Below, piece after piece: positions 1-7,928 of a stretch of 64,000 bases of DNA (position 1 is the stretch's first letter; each line of letters starts with the position of its first letter). The position numbers and the translations under genes were made by a program. Origin of the DNA: Vibrio rhizosphaerae (GTDB taxonomy: Bacteria; Pseudomonadota; Gammaproteobacteria; Enterobacterales; Vibrionaceae); contig NZ_AP024903.1 in assembly GCF_024347095.1 (NCBI RefSeq), positions 186,001 to 250,000 of the forward strand, written 5' to 3'. Below the pieces are notes generated by a model. The model saw nothing but the letters and a program-made list of their open reading frames with translations. It ran no database searches and had not been told where the DNA came from.

Positions 1-734
1 GTATTTCGGGTAAGTTTGGATTTAAAGATCCTCGAGTAACTAAGTTATTTGGTTTTTGGAATATTGCGCTTTCTCAAGTTGATGCTTCAATATATTATGT
101 CTTTGCGGTTAGAAATCCAATAAATGTAAGTGAATCTTTAAGAAAAAGAGATTTCATGAGCAAAGAGAAAAGCCTTCATTTATGGTTAGAATACGTTAAA
201 ACACCATTTTTCTATTTAAAAGAAGAGAATGAAAATAACTTTATCTTTGTAGATTATGAACTATTGATGAGTAATCCACTTGCGATTATAAATGATATAG
301 AAGTTAAATTTAATTTAATAAAAAATGAAAGTGACCTGAACTATTATACAAATCATTTTTTATCAAAAGATTTGAAACATCATGATATGGATATGAAAGG
401 ATTATCTGAGTTCATACCATCATACTTATTAGATTATTACTCTCATCTAAATAATAATAACAAAGTAGTTGATTTGATTAAGAAAACAGAAGAAAGTGAG
501 TTAAATTCCGCATATAAAGAATATTATCCTTTTTTTGATTATTCAAATGAGAACTATAGAGAAGATGTATCCAAGTTTGATGATCTGAGAATAGAATATG
601 AGAATCTAAAGAATAAAGCTGATTTAATTGCAAGTGAAAATAAACTTATTAAAAATTCAAGAACTTTTCGGCTCGTCAGATTTATTTCAAAAGTATTAGG
701 TAGAGAGATTGCTGAAAATGATTTTGATAGATAA
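1..734 (+). CDS. sulfotransferase family protein (5' end cut by window)
   Basis: The reading frame is open from base 3 to the stop at 734, so the gene begins left of the window and 243 residues are visible. Near the visible start is a KDPR motif, followed by a hydrophobic strand and AVRNPINVSES. That is the Arg and Ser (+8) arrangement of the 3'-phosphate binding loop in PAPS-dependent sulfotransferases. The N-terminal P-loop-like 5'-PSB motif is not visible because of the truncation. The last ~45 residues look coiled-coil (leucine, lysine and glutamate rich), common in bacterial glycan-modifying fusion proteins. The next gene overlaps its 3' end, so the two are co-transcribed. It probably sulfates a sugar of the surface glycan. 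The PAPS donor could come from the cysDNC operon at 21.5-27.3 kb. Specificity cannot be told. Confidence 0.72.
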   Translation, partial: ISGKFGFKDPRVTKLFGFWNIALSQVDASIYYVFAVRNPINVSESLRKRDFMSKEKSLHLWLEYVKTPFFYLKEENENNFIFVDYELLMSNPLAIINDIEVKFNLIKNESDLNYYTNHFLSKDLKHHDMDMKGLSEFIPSYLLDYYSHLNNNNKVVDLIKKTEESELNSAYKEYYPFFDYSNENYREDVSKFDDLRIEYENLKNKADLIASENKLIKNSRTFRLVRFISKVLGREIAENDFDR

Positions 735-1647
735 AGTTAAAAAGGAAAAATCATATAGTAAATTAGAAAATAAGGAAGTTGTTTCCTTTAACGATTCTAT
801 AAGTCAAAAAATAGCGATTTTTTCTATATATGTAACAAGAGAAGAACAAATTTCTTATCATGAGCGTATATATAAATGGCTAAAAGATAATAATTATTTA
901 GTTGTCCTTGTGCACCCTATATTTGAAGGCAGTAATAATCTTATAAGAGATTTTAAATTTAAAGAATCTTGTGATATTCTGATAAAAAGAAACAACTTTG
1001 GTTATGATTTCGGCTCTTATGCTGCTGGATTAATCTATATTATAGAAAAAGGATATTTTTCTTCTATAAGTAATATTTTATTTATTAATGATAGTATAAT
1101 AGGTCCCTTCGGTGACGCCTCAAAAATTAATGATAATGCCGAATTTTGGGCTAATACTGATAGTCATCAATTGAAATATCATTATCAAAGTTATCTATTT
1201 GGTTTTAAACTAACAAATAAAAGTAGAAGTGCACTTTTAAGTTTTTTCTTTGATCGTGGTGATATTTATACAAATGACAAGACGAAAGTTATAAAAAACT
1301 TTGAATTATCAATGTATGATTATTTTAGCAAGAAAAATTTAGAGTGTAATGTATGTTACCCTAAAGATGAACTGGCAATAAAATTCAAAAATAGAATTTT
1401 TGATAATTTAAGAACTCCCAAAATTTTGAGGAAAACCAAATATTACTTAGATGTTCTTATAAGAGAAGTCAATCCTACACATCATCTTTGGTTAGAACTT
1501 TTTGAATCTGGTTTTAAATTTATCAAAAAAGAATTAGTTAGAGATAACCCTACTAATTATCCATGCCTATATGAGAAGGTTGAATATGAATTAGATAAGA
1601 TAGGGTGTGTTATAGAATATAAAGAAATAATTAAAAATATAAAATAA
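718..1647 (+). CDS. RgpF-like (rhamnan synthesis F family) protein
   Basis: A 309-residue protein. The central region reads VVLVHPIFEG, NNFGYDFGSYAAGL and ILFINDSIIGPFGD. These are the hallmarks of the rhamnan synthesis protein F domain, which is found in rhamnose-polymer loci and often fused or adjacent to glycosyltransferases. No membrane segments are seen. I chose the ATG at 718, which has a GAGAGA stretch about 11 bases upstream. A TTG at 709 is possible but places that stretch too close. The gene overlaps the sulfotransferase by 17 bases. RgpF domains are thought to be glycosyltransferase-like, but the reaction here is unknown. Confidence 0.7.
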   Translation: MILIDKVKKEKSYSKLENKEVVSFNDSISQKIAIFSIYVTREEQISYHERIYKWLKDNNYLVVLVHPIFEGSNNLIRDFKFKESCDILIKRNNFGYDFGSYAAGLIYIIEKGYFSSISNILFINDSIIGPFGDASKINDNAEFWANTDSHQLKYHYQSYLFGFKLTNKSRSALLSFFFDRGDIYTNDKTKVIKNFELSMYDYFSKKNLECNVCYPKDELAIKFKNRIFDNLRTPKILRKTKYYLDVLIREVNPTHHLWLELFESGFKFIKKELVRDNPTNYPCLYEKVEYELDKIGCVIEYKEIIKNIK

Positions 1648-1670
1648 ACTCATCTATTTATTGTGTTATT

Positions 1671-2540
1671 ATGAAAATATCTGTTCTAATTTGTACATAT
1701 AATCCAAATCAGTATTTTGAAAATTTACTCGATAGTATTCTAAGACAATCAATTACTGTAGATAATATATACATTTATGATGATAGTATTGATGCTGTTA
1801 ATATAAACTATATAGAGAAAATAATAAAAAAATTGTCAGAGAAATACTCATTTAATAATATTGTACATAGGCATGGTACTCGAAAAGGCGTTGTTTCAAA
1901 TTTCCTTTATTCTATTTCTGAACTACATGATTACGATTGGCTATTCTTAGCGGATCAAGATGATATTTGGGAAGAGAATAAAGTTGAATTATATCTTGAG
2001 AGAATGGATGAATGTAACAATCCTGATGAGCCATGTATGATCTTTTCTGATTCTTTATTGATTGACGAACATAATAAATCTTTGGGGTATACACTATGTC
2101 AATTACAGAAATTTAGTAATAACTTTCTTCAAGATGACTCAATCCTATATAGGAATTGTGTACAAGGTGCTACTATTTGCATGAATTGTGCTTTATCTAA
2201 TGTAGTTAAAGAATCTTTAGCGAAAGTAAATATAGAAGATATCCTAATGCATGATTGGTGGATTTCATTATTTGCTAAATATGAAGGTAAATATCTATTT
2301 ATAGATAAGCCGATGCTGAGATATAGGCAACATAGTAGTAATATTGTAGGAGCGATTTCAAAGTTTGATCAGGTTTGTCGATTTGTTTCAAATCCTTTTT
2401 CTTTCCATGTCATGATGAAAAAAATAGTTAAACAAAAAAAAATATTTAACGCTATTATAAATATTAATAATAGAAATTTTATTTTTAACGAAGTTGGTAT
2501 TTTAAAAAAAATATTAATTAAATTATATGATAGAGACTGA
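1671..2540 (+). CDS. GT2 family glycosyltransferase
   Basis: A 289-residue GT-A fold enzyme. It begins MKISVLICTYNPNQYFENLL, the classic GT2 nucleotide-binding start. The nucleotide-sugar/metal motif appears as LADQDDIWEENK, and a DWWIS segment further on fits the acceptor/catalytic region. The DQDDIW signature is typical of the rhamnosyltransferase-like (WbbL/WfgS type) subgroup. It is cytoplasmic or peripheral to the inner membrane. Donor and acceptor sugars are not predictable. It lies in the same-strand run after the RgpF-like gene with a 23-base gap, and 9 bases separate it from the next gene. Confidence 0.85.
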   Translation: MKISVLICTYNPNQYFENLLDSILRQSITVDNIYIYDDSIDAVNINYIEKIIKKLSEKYSFNNIVHRHGTRKGVVSNFLYSISELHDYDWLFLADQDDIWEENKVELYLERMDECNNPDEPCMIFSDSLLIDEHNKSLGYTLCQLQKFSNNFLQDDSILYRNCVQGATICMNCALSNVVKESLAKVNIEDILMHDWWISLFAKYEGKYLFIDKPMLRYRQHSSNIVGAISKFDQVCRFVSNPFSFHVMMKKIVKQKKIFNAIININNRNFIFNEVGILKKILIKLYDRD

Positions 2541-2549
2541 TTATTTATT

Positions 2550-4082
2550 ATGGATATAAATAAAGATAGCATAATTAAAATATTTATAATTTCGTTTTTG
2601 TTTGTAATGTTATTGTTTTATTTTCAACATAATAAAGAATTCAGCCTTTGGGATGAAGGGTATCTTTGGTATGGTGCAAAGCAAACCTATTTGGGGCAAG
2701 TTCCATTAAGAGATTTTATGGCATATGATCCTGGACGATATTATTGGTCTGCTTTCTTCATGTATTTATTGGACAATACTGGATTAATAACGTTAAGGTT
2801 ATCTATTGCTGTATTTCAATTTTTTGGAATGTTCTGCTTTTTATTATTAATTTCAAAATCTAGACCTAATAAAAATACCGGCTTCTTATTCTTAATTGTT
2901 TCTGCAGTGATAGCATCTTTTTGGATGCACCCAAGACATAAAATTTTTGATGTTGTTTTGTCTATTTTTCTTGTAGCTAATTTGGTCTATTTATTAACTT
3001 CACCTCATATAAAAAAGATATTTATAAGTGGTATTTTTCTAGGACTGATAGCTTTTTTTGGTCGAAATCACGGTTTCTATGGATTAATAGCAAGTATTCT
3101 ATCTATTATTTGGGTCGCTATTATATATAAAGACGAATTTAATATAATCAAATCACTATTTATATTCGGCTTGGGAGTAATCGTTGGTTATTCTCCAATG
3201 ATTTTCATGATATTGTTTGTTTCTGATTTTTATAATGCATTCTGGGATAGTATTCTATTTTTAATTCAATTAGGACGGACAAATATACCTTTACCCATCC
3301 CGTGGATATGGACATTAAATCTTGGTAACTTGTCAGTAAGTGATTCTATTAGAGAAGTTTTTGTTAGTTTATTTCTTACAGGAATGATCCTTTATGGTAT
3401 TGGAGGGATTGTATATATAGTACTAGCAATAATAAAAAATAAGCCTGTTAAGCCATTTCTTGTTGCTACAGTATTACTTACAATACTTTATTGTCACTTT
3501 TATCTTTCTAGAGCGGATATTCCTCATTTAGCTCAAAGTATTTTTCCTTTCTTACTCGGTATTCTCTGCTATATCAATAGATTATCAGAAAGATTCAGGT
3601 GGATTTTAGTTGTAGTAGTCTGTGTTGTTAGTATCTGGATTATGTATAAGTACAAACCATATTGGCAATGCAAAGATGTATGCTCTAGTGTCAATATACA
3701 AGGTGATAACATTTATGTTAATAAATATGTTGCTAGTGATATATCCTTATTAAAAAAACTCAAAAAAAATTATTCTTCAGAAAGAGGAACTTCACTCATT
3801 GTTCCTTTCTGGCCTGGTGCCTACGCCTTGTTAGATCAAGTATCTCCTATTTGGGAAATATATTCATTATTTCCTCGTGATGCTGTATTTGAAAATAGAG
3901 AGATAGAAAAAATCAAAGCAAAAGATGTTGGTTTTGTTTTTATATATGATTATCCTTTGGATGGACAAGACAAATTCAGATTTAAAAACACACATCCATT
4001 ACTATATGATTATATAGTAAATAATTTTGAAGAAATAGATCATAGTGCTTATGAACATTATAGTATATTTAAACATAAATGA
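2550..4082 (+). CDS. GT-C type membrane glycosyltransferase-like protein
   Basis: A 510-residue protein with about ten or more hydrophobic segments. The first periplasmic loop carries WDEGYLWYG. The acidic DE pair in loop 1 is the expected catalytic signature of GT-C enzymes (ArnT/PMT/GT39-GT83 type), which use polyprenyl-phosphate sugars at the periplasmic face. A soluble C-terminal stretch of about 130 residues follows the last membrane segment, as in ArnT-like proteins. It probably adds a side sugar or substituent after flipping of a lipid-linked donor. The donor synthase could be the GtrB-like gene at 12.2 kb. The assignment rests on topology and the DE motif, not close similarity. Confidence 0.62.
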   Translation: MDINKDSIIKIFIISFLFVMLLFYFQHNKEFSLWDEGYLWYGAKQTYLGQVPLRDFMAYDPGRYYWSAFFMYLLDNTGLITLRLSIAVFQFFGMFCFLLLISKSRPNKNTGFLFLIVSAVIASFWMHPRHKIFDVVLSIFLVANLVYLLTSPHIKKIFISGIFLGLIAFFGRNHGFYGLIASILSIIWVAIIYKDEFNIIKSLFIFGLGVIVGYSPMIFMILFVSDFYNAFWDSILFLIQLGRTNIPLPIPWIWTLNLGNLSVSDSIREVFVSLFLTGMILYGIGGIVYIVLAIIKNKPVKPFLVATVLLTILYCHFYLSRADIPHLAQSIFPFLLGILCYINRLSERFRWILVVVVCVVSIWIMYKYKPYWQCKDVCSSVNIQGDNIYVNKYVASDISLLKKLKKNYSSERGTSLIVPFWPGAYALLDQVSPIWEIYSLFPRDAVFENREIEKIKAKDVGFVFIYDYPLDGQDKFRFKNTHPLLYDYIVNNFEEIDHSAYEHYSIFKHK

Positions 4083-4138
4083 TCTCCCTGCTTTAAATTA
4101 TGATCATGAGAGCTATTGTAAGGAATTTATAGATTTCT

Positions 4139-5221
4139 ATGAAATTTGATGAAATAATAAATATGAATCCATTTTTTACGCATATTGATAAAAAAATTAA
4201 TTTTCAATTTGATAAATTTATGGAGTTAACAGATTTTCACAAAAAACATTGCACTGAATATAGTAAAATTCTTCAGTCAATGCATTTTGATATACACTCT
4301 TGTAAATCTATCGAGCAGATTCCTTATATTCCGGTTCAATTATTTAAAGAATATGATCTTAAGAGTATTTCTGATGAGGATGTTTTTAAAGTTATGACCT
4401 CTTCAGGTACGACTGGTCAGAGAGTCTCTAAAATATTCCTAAATAAAGAAACTGCGTCTCAACAGACAAAGGTATTATCTGCTTCGGTTAATTCCTTTAT
4501 TGGGAAAAAAAGAATGCCAATGCTCATAATTGATTCTCCATCTGTATTGAGAGATAGAGCTAATTTTTCTGCTAGAGGTGCTGGGATATTAGGATTCTCT
4601 ATATTTGCTAGGGAAAAAGTCTTTGCATTGAATGATGATATGACATTGAATGTAGATGGCATTTTAAGTTTTCTGAGAAAGTATGAATCTACCCCTATTT
4701 TTCTGTTTGGGTTTACCTACATTATATGGTTACATTTTGTTAAGCAGTTAATCGATCTTCATATTGATATTGACTTATCCAAAGGAATATTATTTCACGG
4801 TGGAGGCTGGAAAAAATTAGTTGAGCACTCTGTGAGTGAAGAGCATTTTAGAGATATATTAAATAAAAATTTCTCCCTTAGAAATGTTCATAATTATTAT
4901 GGCATGGTTGAACAAACAGGTTCAATATTTATTGAATGTGAATATGGTCATATGCATACGTCTATTTTTAACGATGTTCTTGTTCGAAGTACTAGAGATC
5001 TTAGCGTATTACCTCCTCATCACAAAGGGATTATACAAGTTTTCTCCATTCTTCCCAGCTCCTACCCGGGCCATTCTCTGCTGACAGAGGATGAAGGAGA
5101 AATTATCGGCCTTGATGGGTGTCCTTGTGGTCGCACTGGTACTCACTTTAAAATTTATGGACGTCTTAAAAATGCAGAACTTAGAGGGTGTAGTGATACA
5201 TATGAAAAGCCTGAAAAATAA
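4139..5221 (+). CDS. LuxE-like acyl-protein synthetase (acyl-adenylating)
   Basis: A 360-residue protein close to LuxE in length. VMTSSGTTGQRVSKIFL near residues 85-100 is the phosphate-binding loop of the LuxE/PaaK branch of adenylate-forming enzymes, and NYYGMVEQTG later fits the acyl-adenylate motif. LuxE activates a carboxylic acid as acyl-AMP and passes it to LuxC. The next gene here is a LuxC homologue, so the pair should convert an acid to an aldehyde. No luxA or luxB is present, so this is not a bioluminescence operon. The closest parallel I know is the LuxC/LuxE-like RfbN in the V. cholerae O1 rfb locus, linked to tetronate synthesis. AAGGA lies about 14 bases upstream of the ATG. 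Confidence 0.82.
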   Translation: MKFDEIINMNPFFTHIDKKINFQFDKFMELTDFHKKHCTEYSKILQSMHFDIHSCKSIEQIPYIPVQLFKEYDLKSISDEDVFKVMTSSGTTGQRVSKIFLNKETASQQTKVLSASVNSFIGKKRMPMLIIDSPSVLRDRANFSARGAGILGFSIFAREKVFALNDDMTLNVDGILSFLRKYESTPIFLFGFTYIIWLHFVKQLIDLHIDIDLSKGILFHGGGWKKLVEHSVSEEHFRDILNKNFSLRNVHNYYGMVEQTGSIFIECEYGHMHTSIFNDVLVRSTRDLSVLPPHHKGIIQVFSILPSSYPGHSLLTEDEGEIIGLDGCPCGRTGTHFKIYGRLKNAELRGCSDTYEKPEK

Positions 5222-6413
5222 TGTGAATTTTAAAACAATCCCTTCTAACTTTGATGATGTTCTAAATCTTGCACCTCTTAATATATTTGATGACATTGTT
5301 TTAGATTTTTTCGATGAAATATCGAAGAATGTACTGAAATCAGTTGAGTCGAGAAGTTATCCTGATTTGGCATCATTTGCTTTTTTATGTAGAAAGAGAC
5401 ATCTGAATAAATTAAAGAATGACTATTCATCTCCTCATAAAGTAAAGCGGGTAGGGCGGGGTATCAGTCTACATTTTACTCCGTCTAATGTACCGTTGAA
5501 TTTTGCATATAGTTTACTCGCAGGACTTTTATCTGGAAATGTTTGTTTGATTCGAATGTCTTCTAGACGATTTGAACAAGCCGAATATTTGACTAAAATA
5601 GTAAAAGATATTTTAGATATAGGAAAGTTTAAAAAAATACAAAATTATGTTCATTTATTTAAATATGAACACAATAATGAAATAACAGAGTATTTAACTA
5701 GTTTATGTGATATTCGAGTTGTTTGGGGTAGTGATGATACAATTAAACTACTTCGTAGTTTCGCTCTTCAACCTAAAGCTTATGATATAACATTTTCTGA
5801 TCGTTATTCATTTTGTATTATGGATGCAATGGCTATTATAAGTGAAGAAAATGTTTCTAAATTAGCCAGTGATTTTTATAATGATACATTATTCTTTGAC
5901 CAAAATGCATGTACGTCTCCTAAGCTTATTTATTGGATTGGTTCTGAGGTACAAATTGATCAAGCTAAAGATAAGTTTTGGAAAACCTTTCATGAATATT
6001 GTGAAGCTAAGCAGTATATAAACCAGAACAATATGGTTGTTGAAAAACTTGTTAAACAGCATATGTGTGCTGTGGAATTAGACGGGTATTCTTATAATAC
6101 AACTGGCGTTTGTTTTAATCGCACTACAATCAAAAAAATTCCTGATAACTTCGAACATTTCACATCATCAGGTGGACTTTTTCTTGAGTATAGTAGCAAG
6201 GATTTCTCAGCATTGAATCAACATATTTCCCGTAAATTACAGACGATTACATACTTTGGTATTAGTTCTGATGAGTTATTCAATAACCTATCTACTCGTG
6301 TGACTTTAGGAGTGGATCGCATTGTTCCTGTTGGTCGGGCATCTGATTTTTCTCTAATTTGGGATGGTTATGACTTAATTCGGCAGATGAGTAAAACAAT
6401 AAGTATTCTATAG
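5202..6413 (+). CDS. LuxC-like acyl reductase
   Basis: About 403 residues. HFTPSNVPLNFAYSLLAGLL and NVCLIRMSSRR match the NADPH/substrate region of LuxC, and FFDQNACTSPKLIYW contains the catalytic cysteine (about residue 237) of the acyl-enzyme intermediate. LuxC reduces a thioester-bound acyl group to an aldehyde with NADPH. It overlaps the LuxE-like gene by 20 bases, so translation is probably coupled. The frame extends upstream to 5091, but that part overlaps luxE coding and looks unlike the family. ATG 5202 or GTG 5193 (AGAGGG 5 bases upstream) are the likely starts. In this operon it probably makes an aldehyde for sugar decoration. Confidence 0.82.
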   Translation: MKSLKNNVNFKTIPSNFDDVLNLAPLNIFDDIVLDFFDEISKNVLKSVESRSYPDLASFAFLCRKRHLNKLKNDYSSPHKVKRVGRGISLHFTPSNVPLNFAYSLLAGLLSGNVCLIRMSSRRFEQAEYLTKIVKDILDIGKFKKIQNYVHLFKYEHNNEITEYLTSLCDIRVVWGSDDTIKLLRSFALQPKAYDITFSDRYSFCIMDAMAIISEENVSKLASDFYNDTLFFDQNACTSPKLIYWIGSEVQIDQAKDKFWKTFHEYCEAKQYINQNNMVVEKLVKQHMCAVELDGYSYNTTGVCFNRTTIKKIPDNFEHFTSSGGLFLEYSSKDFSALNQHISRKLQTITYFGISSDELFNNLSTRVTLGVDRIVPVGRASDFSLIWDGYDLIRQMSKTISIL

Positions 6414-6424
6414 AGGGTGTTATC

Positions 6425-7150
6425 ATGGATGTTATAGATGCATATTGGGAACAGAGAAATCTCAATCTTAAAACGTATGAATTAATTTTTAATGATGCTG
6501 ATAATATTGAATTGTATGATGTTTGGTTCGACAGTGTTAAAAGTCATGCAGACTATATTGTTTCGAAAGTACCTGTTGGCCATCCTCAATTGTGCAATGA
6601 TCTTTTATCAAATGGTTTTTCCTTCATTGAAATGATTACTGTTGTGTCAGTTAATCAACTTCCAACGTTATCCAATATACAGCAGAGAATTATGAAAAAA
6701 ATCTCATATACTGAAATGACTGATGAGGATGTGGAAGTACTGTATTCAGAAATTAGAAAAGGACTTTTTAAAACAGATCGTATTGCTATGGAATCTGGAT
6801 TGGGTATCGAAAAGTCTATAAGACGCTATATAGGTTGGCTTTCTGATGAGAAGGCTAGGGGAGCTCGATTCTATCGAATTAATTTTAATGATGAGTATGC
6901 CGGTTTTTTCGTATTAGGAACGATGAAAAACAATAAAATGAGTTCTATATTAGCTGGCATATTTGAATCATATCAGAAATATGCAATAGGTTTTTTTATG
7001 AACTATTTGGCATATCAAGAGGCTTTCTCACAAGGCGCTAAGGCAGTTAAAACGTCTTTCTCGTCAAACAATAGAGGAGCGTCCTCTATACACTATAGTA
7101 TTGCATGTAACTTGCATGAACAATATTATGTCCTATCTAAAATGGTCTGA
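6425..7150 (+). CDS. GNAT-family acyltransferase, possibly WecD-like
   Basis: A 241-residue protein. Its C-terminal half has the order of a GNAT fold: FYRINFNDEYAGFFVLGTM (beta4-like), then a conserved small-residue region, then TSFSSNNRGASSIHYSIACNL, like the N-x-x-A-x-x-x-Y end of WecD (dTDP-Fuc4N acetyltransferase). The N-terminal half resembles the degenerate N-domain of WecD-type enzymes. With a WecE-type aminotransferase at 15.9 kb, it could transfer an acyl group to the 4-amino group of a dideoxy sugar. The acyl donor could be the ACP-bound product of the neighbouring genes rather than acetyl-CoA. That acyl identity is inference. Confidence 0.6.
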   Translation: MDVIDAYWEQRNLNLKTYELIFNDADNIELYDVWFDSVKSHADYIVSKVPVGHPQLCNDLLSNGFSFIEMITVVSVNQLPTLSNIQQRIMKKISYTEMTDEDVEVLYSEIRKGLFKTDRIAMESGLGIEKSIRRYIGWLSDEKARGARFYRINFNDEYAGFFVLGTMKNNKMSSILAGIFESYQKYAIGFFMNYLAYQEAFSQGAKAVKTSFSSNNRGASSIHYSIACNLHEQYYVLSKMV

Positions 7151-7208
7151 CTACCGATTGGTCGTAGGTCAATAGAAATAAAAACTTTAATATTCCAAAG
7201 GTAACTAT

Positions 7209-7445
7209 ATGTCTAATCAAGAAAAGTACGCTCAAGCATTTATTGATACATTCGGTATAACACAAGAAAACCTTGTTGGTTTGAAGTATCAAGACATCAA
7301 TGAATGGGATAGTGTTGGCCATATGAATCTCATGACGGTTTTAGAGGATGAATTTGATATTGAGATGGATATTGATGATATCACTGATTTTTCTAGCTAT
7401 GAGGAAGGACAGAAAATTCTTCAGAAATATGGTGTAGATTTTTAA
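7209..7445 (+). CDS. acyl carrier protein
   Basis: A 78-residue acidic protein. NEWDSVGHMNLMTVLEDEF carries the phosphopantetheine attachment serine (Ser35) in a DSV version of the DSL motif, followed by the helix-II pattern that binds partner enzymes. Dedicated ACPs in O-antigen loci carry special acyl groups; V. cholerae O1 RfbK is one example. It sits between the GNAT acyltransferase and a hotdog dehydratase, 2 bases before the latter. It therefore very likely tethers the intermediate handled by the LuxE, LuxC, dehydratase and ligase neighbours. A holo-ACP synthase is not in the window and would be supplied by the host. Confidence 0.88.
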   Translation: MSNQEKYAQAFIDTFGITQENLVGLKYQDINEWDSVGHMNLMTVLEDEFDIEMDIDDITDFSSYEEGQKILQKYGVDF

Positions 7446-7447
7446 TT

Positions 7448-7921
7448 ATGGGACAACAGCCATTAACATTTGATACCCCGGGTATACTCGCATCCCAGCA
7501 GAATCGTTATCCTCTTCTATTTGTTGATAAAATTATTGAAGCTGTCCCTGGTGTGTCTGCTGTGGGAGTGAAAAACTTCACTTATAATGAGTGGTTTTTC
7601 CCTGCTCATTACGAAGATGATCCAAATGTTCCTGGGTTTATACTCGTGGAGTGTTTGGTCCAAACTTTTATCATGACTTTCTTAAGTAAAGACGAGTATA
7701 AAGGTAGTAAAACTAACTTTCTCGATTTGGATGGCGTGAGATTCCGCCGAAAGGTTGTCCCTGGTGACACTCTAATAATTAATGCGACACTTGAGTCATT
7801 CCGGCGTGGTATCGCGAAAGGTGTTGCTGAAGGTACAGTAAATGGTGAGTTTGCTGTTTCAGCTAGATTTACTGTTTCCGTTCCTTCCGTCTTTGAGAAA
7901 TTCATCCCCAATAAGAAGTGA
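7448..7921 (+). CDS. FabZ-like hotdog 3-hydroxyacyl-ACP dehydratase
   Basis: A 157-residue single hotdog domain. NRYPLLFVDKIIEAVPG and NEWFFPAHYEDDPNVPGFILVECLVQ align with FabZ. The catalytic His (about 54) and Glu (about 68) are present at the expected spacing. FabZ enzymes dehydrate 3-hydroxyacyl-ACP, or hydrate enoyl-ACP in reverse. It directly follows the ACP gene with a 2-base gap. The usual GHFPG motif is altered to AHYEDD, so the substrate may not be a normal fatty acyl chain. It may instead act as a thioesterase-like or hydratase enzyme on the dedicated ACP. Confidence 0.78.
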   Translation: MGQQPLTFDTPGILASQQNRYPLLFVDKIIEAVPGVSAVGVKNFTYNEWFFPAHYEDDPNVPGFILVECLVQTFIMTFLSKDEYKGSKTNFLDLDGVRFRRKVVPGDTLIINATLESFRRGIAKGVAEGTVNGEFAVSARFTVSVPSVFEKFIPNKK

Positions 7922-7928
7922 GTCTACG

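Noticed and set aside
4139..6413. Bioluminescence operon suggested by LuxC and LuxE homologues
   Set aside because: No luxA, luxB, luxD or luxI/R genes are near. The neighbours are ACP, acyltransferase and sugar enzymes, which fits an O-antigen acyl module.
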